From: Bacillus methanolicus
Lineage (GTDB): Bacteria; Bacillota; Bacilli; Bacillales; Cytobacillaceae
Reading direction: 5' to 3'
Length of the DNA stretch: 64,000 bases
Assembly (NCBI RefSeq): GCF_008764295.1
Contig: NZ_VTQX01000004.1
Coordinates: 1-64,000, forward strand
Shown here: positions 27,540-34,623 of the stretch, piece by piece
Layout of the letters: each line of letters begins with the position of its first letter
Position numbering within the stretch: the first letter of the stretch is position 1
Translations under genes and position numbers: made by a program
Notes under the pieces: model-generated
The model's database searches: none
Told to the model about the DNA's origin: nothing
Seen by the model: only the letters and a program-made list of their open reading frames with translations

Positions 27540-27713
27540 TTAATGTAAATATTCCGTTTGAAAAATTTCAACATCTTCTTTAATCTTCAGCTCTAATTGC
27601 TGGATAATATAGTCTATGTCTTGTTGTGTATAGTTATTATTGGGAAGTTCTACTCCATAGATTTGGTGGTACATTAAAGAAGCTAATGTTAGCTTTTTCT
27701 CACTAGCAGGCAT
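27540..27713 (-). CDS. small protein, second gene of overlapping pair, unknown
   Basis: 57 residues (starts MPASEKKLTLASLMYHQIYG, ends QTEYLH). Its ATG overlaps the stop of the upstream gene (TAATG), so it is translationally coupled. Soluble, helical with an acidic second half. No recognised family. The terminator follows immediately. Confidence 0.6.
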   Translation of the reverse strand: MPASEKKLTLASLMYHQIYGVELPNNNYTQQDIDYIIQQLELKIKEDVEIFQTEYLH

Positions 27714-28111
27714 TAGTTGTTCTGCTTTTTTTTTAACAATTCCTTATACTTTTCAATGACATATTTAGCTTCTGTCTTACAAGAATAGTCGAATTCCTCT
27801 CCCCATTCCTTCTGCAAATCTTCAATCTCAGCCATCTGTTCCTTTGTTGGTGCTTCGGACAATATTTTATCAATCGTTTCATTGATTTTTTCGGCTAATT
27901 GTTCATGAAATGTTGGATCATTTTTCACTTCGTCGCTAATCTTATCATACCAAGATGAACTTCCCGTGATATAGTGTTTCCATTCCTGTACAAATTTTTC
28001 AATATTAAACTTTTCTTCGTTCCAGCCAATATCATTCATATATTTTTCAAATGAAGTGGTAATGGAACGCGTAATACTTATCTTAATGCCAGGTGAAAAT
28101 TCTTTAAACAT
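27713..28111 (-). CDS. hypothetical protein, first gene of overlapping pair
   Basis: 132 residues, soluble, charged and helical (IEKFVQEWKHYITGSSSWYDKI; EAPTKEQMAEIEDLQKEWGEEF), lysine-rich end. GGGAGGTAC precedes the ATG. Coupled to the 57-residue gene. Two small overlapping genes of unlike size resemble toxin-antitoxin or toxin-immunity layouts, but no motif supports that. More AT-rich than its neighbours. Confidence 0.65.
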   Translation of the reverse strand: MFKEFSPGIKISITRSITTSFEKYMNDIGWNEEKFNIEKFVQEWKHYITGSSSWYDKISDEVKNDPTFHEQLAEKINETIDKILSEAPTKEQMAEIEDLQKEWGEEFDYSCKTEAKYVIEKYKELLKKKQNN

Positions 28112-28322
28112 CTAGTAAAAGTACCTCCCAAGATTTATCTAAACCGGATTTGATTAAGCTCATCAATACATAAAAAAGCTTTTTATCCATTGATGAATTT
28201 AATCCTTACTTTTTCCACTGTATCACAATTGACATAAAACGACAAAACTTTTTATAACTCCAATATTAAATATTAACATATATTAGTCAATAACACAAAG
28301 ATTACTTCTAAAAGGTGATGGA

Positions 28323-28350
28323 AAAAGGACAGGCACTCCCCTGTCCTTTT
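28323..28350 (-). terminator. terminator of acidic lipoprotein gene
   Basis: AAAAGGACAG (28323-28332) pairs with CTGTCCTTTT (28341-28350). T-run on the minus-strand exit side. Confidence 0.85.
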
Positions 28351-28354
28351 CTCA

Positions 28355-28627
28355 TTATCTATCCTGATTATCCTGATCTCTTACGTCACGATCATCTTCC
28401 ATGATTTCTTCATCTGGAGTGTTGTTGTCATCCACAACATCCCCATCATTATTTGTGTTGATATCGTTATTCGTAGTTCCATTATCATTTGTGATATTAT
28501 CATCTACCTGATCTTCCATGTTTCCACCATTCTCTGGCGGTGGGTCCTGATTGTTATTGGCACAGCCAGCAAAGACAAATACAGATAATAGAGCACAACT
28601 AAGAAGTGCTAAAAGCTTTTTCTTCAT
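28355..28627 (-). CDS. small acidic lipoprotein
   Basis: 90 residues. Signal sequence with lipobox VFAGC (Cys 22); the mature part is almost entirely Asp/Asn/Glu/Thr with no folded domain apparent. Likely a surface-exposed low-complexity lipoprotein. Its own terminator follows the stop by 5 bases. Function unknown. Confidence 0.7.
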   Translation of the reverse strand: MKKKLLALLSCALLSVFVFAGCANNNQDPPPENGGNMEDQVDDNITNDNGTTNNDINTNNDGDVVDDNNTPDEEIMEDDRDVRDQDNQDR

Positions 28628-28836
28628 AAGTAAAAGCCCCTTTTCAAATTTTTGGATTTTGACCTCAATTACGGTCTGATGTTAACATGCCCAAAAATTA
28701 GAAAAAACTTGCATCTTATGAGAAAAATTTCTCGATTGTACATCAAGTACTACAAAAAATGAATAAAAACTCAACAAACTTGCCCTTTAAAGCCATTTAA
28801 AAAATGATAATGATTTGATACTTTTACAGACAAATA

Positions 28837-28921
28837 CTCCGATAAAATCGGCCATATGTTTTTACTATATCGGTCTTTGTTTCATTATATCGGCCTTAAA
28901 ATAAATATATCGGTCTTTACG
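28837..28921. repeat. degenerate intergenic array, about 20 bp period (array 3)
   Basis: ATCGGyC cores with CGG at 28849, 28871, 28891 and 28911 (spacings 22, 20, 20), separated by AT-rich non-conserved sequence; the three right-hand units read TATATCGG. It ends within 7 bases of the fabZ stop. Confidence 0.75.
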
Positions 28922-28927
28922 CAAAAA

Positions 28928-29362
28928 TTATTCCTGTTTCGCACCGAGGGCAAACATAATTTCCGCTTCGACCGCTAGTTCTCCGTCAACCGTTGCCGTC
29001 GCCTTTCCTTTACCAAAAGAACCACGTAGTCGCGTCATTTCTACTTCTAATCGCAGTTGATCTCCTGGTTTTACTTGGCGTTTAATCCGACAATTATCAA
29101 TTCCCGTAAAGAAGGCAAGACGTCCTTTGTTCTCCTCTAGCTTCAAAACAGCGACTGCACCAACTTGAGCTAATGCCTCTACAATAAGTACACCTGGCAT
29201 AACGGGATAGTCAGGAAAATGGCCGTTAAAAAACTCTTCATTTGCCGTGACGTTTTTTATTCCTACTGCTCTTTTTCCTTCTTCAATCTCAATGATTTTA
29301 TCAACAAGCAAAAACGGATAACGATGAGGGATTATTTCTTTGATTTCATTAATATCAAGCAT
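28928..29362 (-). CDS. fabZ: 3-hydroxyacyl-[acyl-carrier-protein] dehydratase FabZ
   Basis: 144 residues, full family length (YwpB of B. subtilis). Dehydrates 3-hydroxyacyl-ACP to trans-2-enoyl-ACP in type II fatty acid synthesis. Catalytic His48 ([13 protein letters not shown]) and Glu62 (IVEALAQ) are present, and [13 protein letters not shown] opens the hot-dog fold. Starts at ATG 29362 with AGGAGGT upstream, embedded in a FapR-type operator. Confidence 0.96.
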   Translation of the reverse strand: MLDINEIKEIIPHRYPFLLVDKIIEIEEGKRAVGIKNVTANEEFFNGHFPDYPVMPGVLIVEALAQVGAVAVLKLEENKGRLAFFTGIDNCRIKRQVKPGDQLRLEVEMTRLRGSFGKGKATATVDGELAVEAEIMFALGAKQE

Positions 29363-29366
29363 TCAG

Positions 29367-29383
29367 TTAGTACCTCCTACTAA
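29367..29383. promoter_or_regulatory. FapR-type operator over the fabZ ribosome binding site
   Basis: TTAGTACCTCCTACTAA: perfect TTAGTA...TACTAA inverted repeat with a 5-bp centre, agreeing with the FapR box consensus as I recall it. Its centre supplies the AGGAGG ribosome binding site. It sits about +11 to +27 of the predicted start of transcription. Confidence 0.7.
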
Positions 29384-29400
29384 TACTAGGTTTTATATTT

Positions 29401-29429
29401 ATTGTATGGGAACTAGTCTATGAAAGCAA
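29401..29429 (-). promoter_or_regulatory. sigma-A-type promoter of fabZ
   Basis: Minus strand TTGCTT (29429-29424), 17 bp, TACAAT (29406-29401). Confidence 0.6.
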
Positions 29430-29557
29430 GTGTTAACTTGCCACGTAAAAATTAGACCGAGCCTTCGATAATTGGCCTTATTCGCGGCAGCTTGTCCCAA
29501 GTCTCATACTAGTTTGTAACAGCACAATAATGAAAGAATACCTTTAAATTTGTCATC

Positions 29558-29606
29558 ATATAAGGAAAATACCACAGGATTAAGTTCTGTGGTATTTTCC
29601 TTATAT
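29558..29606. other. perfect 20-bp inverted repeat between epuA-like gene and fabZ
   Basis: Arms 29558-29577 and 29587-29606 (core AAGGAAAATACCACAG and its complement), 9-nt loop. No T-run, so not a typical terminator. Role unknown: terminator, RNA-stability element or remnant of a small repeat element. Confidence 0.6.
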
Positions 29607-29630
29607 GTGTCAGTTTTACACAATGAGTCA

Positions 29631-29656
29631 AAAAAGCCGGCAATTACGCCGGCCTT
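29631..29656 (-). terminator. terminator after epuA-like gene
   Basis: GCCGGC...GCCGGC hairpin with flanking AA/TT, followed on the minus strand by TTTTTT. Confidence 0.8.
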
Positions 29657-29663
29657 TAATCGT

Positions 29664-29951
29664 TTATTCGTGCTCAATCAAATCAATAATATGTGTCCAT
29701 GTTGACTTTTGAAAAATGTCCGTTGCTTTTCCTTCGCCAATGACACTATAACCAAACATCGCACCAAGAATAACACATGCCACTAATGATAAGGCGATAA
29801 TTAGGAGTCTAAGCCACAATGGAATAAGGCGAATGCGAATTCTTCTTCGTTTTCCTCCACTGTTTGCTTCTGCTTTCGCTTTTTCCTTCTTTTCTTGCCT
29901 TACCTGTTCTCTTGTTTCTGCTACCTTTTGGTTACTATTGTTTAACGACAT
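29664..29951 (-). CDS. EpuA-like small membrane protein (annotated in Bacilli as RNA polymerase subunit beta-related)
   Basis: 95 residues: a strongly charged N-terminal 40 residues (REQVRQEKKEKAKAEA, RRRIRIR), one membrane helix (about 48-70, LWLRLLIIALSLVACVILGAMFGY) and a short outside tail. This layout fits the EpuA family, which sits beside flhO/flhP in many Bacillaceae. AGAAGGAG precedes the ATG, 13 bases after the flhP stop, so it is probably cotranscribed. Molecular role unclear. Confidence 0.7.
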   Translation of the reverse strand: MSLNNSNQKVAETREQVRQEKKEKAKAEANSGGKRRRIRIRLIPLWLRLLIIALSLVACVILGAMFGYSVIGEGKATDIFQKSTWTHIIDLIEHE

Positions 29952-29964
29952 GTTCTTTCTCCTT

Positions 29965-30807
29965 CTAACGAATTCCGTTCACAAGTCCCATCATCTGATC
30001 TGCAATGCTAACGGATCTGGATTGGAATTGATAGGCACGCTGAGTGTTAATAAGATCGGTCATTTCCTTAGCCATATCGACGTTAGATGACTCTAATGCA
30101 CCTTGTTGAATCCCAATTTCAGTTCGTAGTGGCCCTACTAAGTCAGTAAGAATGTCATCGACTCCAACATTCAGTTGATCAAAGTTTGTCGGGAGGCCGT
30201 ATAAATTATTGCCCTTAGCAATCAAAAATTGCGGCTTGTCTACCTGCACCACTCCAAGATTGAACATTTGCGGCAAACCGTTATTCATCGTTACTGTCAT
30301 TTGCCCCATGCTATCAATGGTAAAATCTTTTGCATCCGCATTTATATAAATGGGATTATTATTTTCATCGACAATCGAATGTCCATCCGCTGTAACTAAA
30401 GCAAGCTCATTTTCACTTATTGGTGATAAGTAAAAGGCCCCATTGCGAGTGTATTGTATCTCTGCTCCCGCATCGGTTTGGACTAACACCTTGTACAATT
30501 GACCTTCTTTTGTCAAAGCCGTATCAAGAGAACGGTCCGTTGGCTTAATATTCCCCTGCGTCATAACCAATTGTATTTGGGCAAGCTTAGCACCCGTTCC
30601 TTGTCGAATCCCATTCGGAGTTAGGCGGTTCACCTCAGCTTGTTCCCTTCTCTGGTTGTTAAACTGCTGATAGATTAACTCTGTGAAAGTCGCTTCTCTC
30701 CTTTTGTATCCGTTCGTATCGATATTGGCCATGTTATGAGAGATAACATCCATTTGTTTTTGTAATTGTGCCAATGTGTTCGTTGCTGTTATCATTGTGC
30801 GATTCAT
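29965..30807 (-). CDS. flhP: flagellar hook-basal body (rod-type) protein FlhP
   Basis: 280 residues. N-terminal flagellar basal body rod motif (ATNTLAQLQKQMDVISHNMANIDTNGYKR), central beta-rich region with TRNGAFYLS, and C-terminal FlgG-type end (SNVDMAKEMTDLINTQRAYQFQSRSV). Homologous to FlgG/FlgF and to FlhO upstream. It is an external rod/hook-base component exported by the flagellar apparatus. GAGGGGAGG precedes the ATG. Confidence 0.93.
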   Translation of the reverse strand: MNRTMITATNTLAQLQKQMDVISHNMANIDTNGYKRREATFTELIYQQFNNQRREQAEVNRLTPNGIRQGTGAKLAQIQLVMTQGNIKPTDRSLDTALTKEGQLYKVLVQTDAGAEIQYTRNGAFYLSPISENELALVTADGHSIVDENNNPIYINADAKDFTIDSMGQMTVTMNNGLPQMFNLGVVQVDKPQFLIAKGNNLYGLPTNFDQLNVGVDDILTDLVGPLRTEIGIQQGALESSNVDMAKEMTDLINTQRAYQFQSRSVSIADQMMGLVNGIR

Positions 30808-30848
30808 ATGTTTGCCTCCCCTCTTCTTACAGTTCTTCTATTGAATTG

Positions 30849-31697
30849 TTAGCCAATTCGGCCGACTTCATTCGCTGCTTTTTCCATGCTTTTATCATAA
30901 GCTTGCAACACCTTCTGATTAGCCTCAAATGCCCGGTATGCTGTTAACATATCAGTCATCGTCCGACTAACATCAACGTTGGAAGCCTCAAGAAAGCCTT
31001 GCTGAATAGAAAATTCTGTACCTGCTACACCTCTAACATCAACAAGCGCTGCCCCCGCTTCATTGCGCAGAAGACCATCGCCTTCCTTTACCATTTGAAA
31101 AGGATCTGCAGAATAACCGATCCCTAAAAGGGCCGTTTCACCGGCTGCTCCCTGAACAAGACCATTAGCATCAACTGTAAAATCTTCACTTGATAGTTGA
31201 ATTCGATTTCCTGCCACATCAAGGACATAATTACCGCTTGCAGTCGTCAAGTAGCCTTGTCCATCCAATGTAAAATCGCCGTTTCTTGTATAGCGAGTTT
31301 CTCCAGCTGCATTTTGCACCGTAAAAAAGATTGAACCAGCATACCCTGTCTCTTCATTTTGTGGCATCACGATATCGAGTAAGGCAAGATCCGTTTTTTG
31401 CCCCGTTTCGCGTAAATCACCTTGAATAAACTTTGGCATTACCTCTTGCATATAGACACCTGTATTAATCGATCCTACTACATTGCTTCCCGGAAGGTTC
31501 AATCCTCTTTCCGTTGGAATTCTCTCCTTATCAAAACGCTGCAACAGCATCTCTGGAAAAGCACGCAGCGATGATTGATCCGCTTTAAATCCCGGAGTAT
31601 TGGCATTCGCCATATTATTCGTCAACATTTCTGTCCGTCTTTGTTGAGTCAGCATTCCTGATGCAACGGTATAAAAACCTCTAAACATTCGATTCAC
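30849..31697 (-). CDS. flhO: flagellar hook-basal body (rod-type) protein FlhO
   Basis: 282 residues with the same domain order as FlhP: ASGMLTQQRRTEMLTNNMANANTPGFK at the N-terminus and SNVDVSRTMTDMLTAYRAFEANQKVLQAYD at the C-terminus. First gene of the flhO-flhP-epuA-like unit, behind a SigD-type promoter. In B. subtilis flhO/flhP stand in the same place next to mbl. Confidence 0.93.
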   Translation of the reverse strand: MNRMFRGFYTVASGMLTQQRRTEMLTNNMANANTPGFKADQSSLRAFPEMLLQRFDKERIPTERGLNLPGSNVVGSINTGVYMQEVMPKFIQGDLRETGQKTDLALLDIVMPQNEETGYAGSIFFTVQNAAGETRYTRNGDFTLDGQGYLTTASGNYVLDVAGNRIQLSSEDFTVDANGLVQGAAGETALLGIGYSADPFQMVKEGDGLLRNEAGAALVDVRGVAGTEFSIQQGFLEASNVDVSRTMTDMLTAYRAFEANQKVLQAYDKSMEKAANEVGRIG

Positions 31698-31772
31698 CTC
31701 TTATGTAAGGTCGTTTCATTCACACTCTTCGTCTACATTACAATAAAACCATTCATCTTCTATTATAAAAAA

Positions 31773-31799
31773 AAATCGGCGAATAAACATTAAAATTTT
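31773..31799 (-). promoter_or_regulatory. SigD-type (flagellar) promoter of flhO
   Basis: Minus strand AAAA (31799-31796), 15 bp, GCCGATTT (31780-31773); SigD consensus is TAAA-N15-GCCGATAT. It fits the flagellar genes downstream. Confidence 0.65.
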
Positions 31800-31925
31800 G
31801 TAGAAAAAAGGCAAAAATACGAAAATGGTGACAAGTACCAGTCCTTCCACTGATTCTCATCACCACGTTGGATAGGCGATAGAGTTAGTTAGCTTCTAAC
31901 TCCGGAAGCCCCCGTTATTTTTGAT

Positions 31926-32927
31926 TTATGCAAAGCGGTAACCTTTGATCTTGTCGATATTGTCAAGCATAATTCCCGTTCCAATAGCGACGCAATCCAT
32001 CGGATTCTCCGCTACAAGAACTGGAACCTTCAATTCTTCTGCTAACAGTAAGTCAAAACCGTGCAGAAGTGCTCCTCCACCTGTTAGAATCACACCACGG
32101 TCGATAATATCGGCTGAAAGTTCAGGAGGTGTTCTTTCGAGAACGCTTTTTGCCGCTTGTACAATGACAGACACAGATTCACGTAAGGCAAGTTCAATTT
32201 CCTCGGAATTGACTGAAATCGTTCTTGGCAATCCTGATACCATATCACGACCACGAATCTCCATTGATTCGTTCCGTGCTCCAGGGAAGACCGTACCGAT
32301 TTGAATCTTAATGTTTTCAGCTGTACGCTCTCCAATTAAAAGCTTGTATTCACGTTTAATATACTGAAGAATTTCACTATCAAATTTATCTCCAGCCATT
32401 TTAATGGAAGAAGACGTGACAATATCACCCATGGACAATACAGCTACATCTGTTGTACCTCCACCGATATCTACGACCATATTTCCGCTTGGTTGAAAAA
32501 TATCCATTCCAGCTCCGATCGCTGCCACTTTTGGCTCTTCTTCTAAATAAACTTTCTTTCCGCCGCTTTTTTCCGCCGCCTCTTTAATTGCCTTTTGTTC
32601 TACGCTTGTAATGTTTGTAGGGCAGCAAATTAAAATTCGGGGCTTCGAAAGGAAACCTTTCACATTGAGCTTGTTAATAAAGTGTTTAAGCATGGCCTCC
32701 GTCACATCAAAATCGGCAATGACGCCATCCTTCAATGGACGAATGGCAATGATGTTGCCCGGGGTACGCCCGACCATACGTCTTGCTTCCTCACCAACTG
32801 CTAAAACTTTATTATTGTTCTTATCAATTGCGACCACTGATGGCTCATTTAAAACGATGCCTTTCCCTTTTACGTGAATCAATACATTTGCTGTTCCTAA
32901 ATCAATTCCAATATCCCTAGCAAGCAT
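31926..32927 (-). CDS. mbl: MreB-like rod-shape protein Mbl
   Basis: 333 residues from ATG 32927 (MLARDIGIDLGTANVLIHVKGKGIVLNEPSVVAI), the standard Mbl length; an open frame extends 40 codons further upstream but GGAGG lies 10 bases before this ATG. Actin-like ATPase that organises lateral wall synthesis. Phosphate motifs DLGTAN and VVDIGGGTTDVAVLS, adenosine motif ILTGGGALLHG. Downstream of spoIIID on the same strand, as in B. subtilis. Confidence 0.96.
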   Translation of the reverse strand: MLARDIGIDLGTANVLIHVKGKGIVLNEPSVVAIDKNNNKVLAVGEEARRMVGRTPGNIIAIRPLKDGVIADFDVTEAMLKHFINKLNVKGFLSKPRILICCPTNITSVEQKAIKEAAEKSGGKKVYLEEEPKVAAIGAGMDIFQPSGNMVVDIGGGTTDVAVLSMGDIVTSSSIKMAGDKFDSEILQYIKREYKLLIGERTAENIKIQIGTVFPGARNESMEIRGRDMVSGLPRTISVNSEEIELALRESVSVIVQAAKSVLERTPPELSADIIDRGVILTGGGALLHGFDLLLAEELKVPVLVAENPMDCVAIGTGIMLDNIDKIKGYRFA

Positions 32928-33139
32928 TCCCAAAAATCCTCCTTGAAAAAATGATCCATATCTATTTCTAAATGCAATTAAATCACTCATTCTCCTGATG
33001 TTATTACTTTTTTTAATGTAGTCTACCCTAATTTTCAATTCTACCATATTTGACTAAAATATCGTAGTAATTTGTCAAATTTTGAGGGATTTTTAATTTA
33101 TTTGTCATTATTTCAAGGAATTGTTGAAAAAAGGATCAT

Positions 33140-33412
33140 TTACTTAATGGGTTCACTTTCTAGCTCTTCTTTCTTATACTTCAATTTTGTAGCTTCTCCA
33201 CCACGCAAATGGCGAATAGATTTATGGTAATCTAAAATTTCTTTCACTTCATTTGCAAGCTCTGGGTTTATTTCAGGTAGCCTTTCTGTTAAATCCTTAT
33301 GGACTGTACTTTTGGATACGCCAAACTCTTTCGCAATTACGCGAACCGTTTTTTTCGTCTCCACGATATACTTTCCAATCTTGATAGTTCTCTCTTTGAT
33401 GTAATCGTGCAC
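33140..33412 (-). CDS. spoIIID: sporulation transcription factor SpoIIID
   Basis: 90 residues from GTG 33412 (VHDYIKERTIKIGKYIVETKKTVR...), preceded by GGGAGG; a 22-codon in-frame extension is not part of known SpoIIID proteins. Helix-turn-helix VRVIAKEFGVSKSTVHKDLTERL and a basic C-terminal DNA-contacting tail. Mother-cell regulator that acts with SigE and represses or activates many sporulation genes. Confidence 0.96.
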   Translation of the reverse strand: MHDYIKERTIKIGKYIVETKKTVRVIAKEFGVSKSTVHKDLTERLPEINPELANEVKEILDYHKSIRHLRGGEATKLKYKKEELESEPIK

Positions 33413-33950
33413 ACCACTCGCCCTCCCTAAATTGGATGTGAGAAGTGTGAAATGAGACTCGCTTTCTCGCTTCATCAAGTACTGCTTATCCGCATCGTGT
33501 AAAAGGATGCGTCAGAAAGCCATTTGCCCTCTGGTTATCAGGAAATATACATGACCCCAACTATATATCCAATTTTCATTCTCAAACGATTGCTCACCTC
33601 AAACACTCTCTTTGTAAGGTTTGTAACAGTTTATTAGCTTGGATAACGGAATATGCACGAAAACCGTAATAAGGACAAGATATATGCTATTTTTTTTGAA
33701 AAATTTGATAACATCAGCAGCAAAAGCGCGGGATGCTTCGAAACCATAAAGCTCAAACCATGTTTTTGCAAAGTTGTTTTCCTTTGTGTTCTCCTCCCAT
33801 CCAAACTTAAAAAACATAAGGGAGACCATGTTTGTGCCAGTCATGAAAAAGTTATCTACAACGATATCTTCTTCTAACAGCTAGACTATATATGCAACCA
33901 CACACGAAGCATAACGAAACCTTTCCCCGCCATTTTTGCATGTGTAAAGA
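33413..33950. other. intergenic stretch upstream of spoIIID
   Basis: 538 bp. A minus-strand open frame (33599-33844) reads like a small protein with one membrane helix (NSIYLVLITVFVHIPL) but lacks a convincing ribosome binding site; it may be a decayed gene. No terminator or RNA gene recognised. Confidence 0.4.
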
Positions 33951-34607
33951 TTAAAGCACTTCTATTTTCTTTGTTGCATCCATCAATTCGCCCCATGTAG
34001 TATAACCACGTTGTTTAAATTGCCAAAGTAGTTCAACGAAGAGGTACGCCGTCGTTAATGCATCACCTAATGCGGTATGACGCTCGTAAATTCTTGTACC
34101 AAAAATTCTCGCATACCGTTCTAAATCTCTCATATCATAGGAAGGGGCAATAAATCCAATTAAATCAAGAGTATCAATTGTATATAAATGTTTTAAATTA
34201 AATTTTTCTCTTTTTAATTCTGTTTTTAACACAAGGGCATCAAAACTAATATAATGTCCGATGAGACAAACCGTCTCTTCCGATTCGACAAAGTCGAAAA
34301 AGCGTTCTATCGCCTGTAACGCGGTTGGCGCATTCTTTACTTTTTCGTCTGTTATCGACGTTAACTCAGTTATTTCCCGAGAAATTTGTCGCTTTGGATT
34401 CACATATGTTTGAAAAACTTTATCCTCACAAACATTAAAACCTTCAATCGTCACTGCCCCTATCTCAATTAATCGGTCTCCTGAAGATACGAGAAAACCT
34501 GTCGTCTCCGTGTCGAAGACAATAAATTTTAAGCTTTCTAACGGAGAAGCTAATGGAATATCACGATAGATTAAAGGGCAGGAAATATTTCTTCGTTGAA
34601 AAAACAT
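33951..34607 (-). CDS. DEDDh 3'-5' exonuclease (DnaQ/PolC epsilon-like)
   Basis: 218 residues from ATG 34607 (AAGGAGG close upstream). Exo I FIVFDTETTGF (Asp, Glu metal ligands), Exo II GHYISFDALVL, Exo III region YERHTALGDALTTAYLF (His, Asp) are all present, so it should be catalytically competent. It ends an operon with the DUF294/CBS protein and the symporter, a combination recurring in diverse bacteria beside DUF4212 symporters. Its link with transport is not understood. Confidence 0.88.
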   Translation of the reverse strand: MFFQRRNISCPLIYRDIPLASPLESLKFIVFDTETTGFLVSSGDRLIEIGAVTIEGFNVCEDKVFQTYVNPKRQISREITELTSITDEKVKNAPTALQAIERFFDFVESEETVCLIGHYISFDALVLKTELKREKFNLKHLYTIDTLDLIGFIAPSYDMRDLERYARIFGTRIYERHTALGDALTTAYLFVELLWQFKQRGYTTWGELMDATKKIEVL

Positions 34608-34623
34608 ATAACCTCCTTGATTA

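Noticed and set aside
33413-33478. 22-codon N-terminal extension of SpoIIID
   Set aside because: Known SpoIIID proteins begin at the equivalent of VHDYIKERT, and GTG 33412 has its own ribosome binding site.
33599-33844. 81-codon frame with a membrane helix upstream of spoIIID
   Set aside because: Looks partly protein-like but lacks a start signal; kept only as a possible decayed gene.
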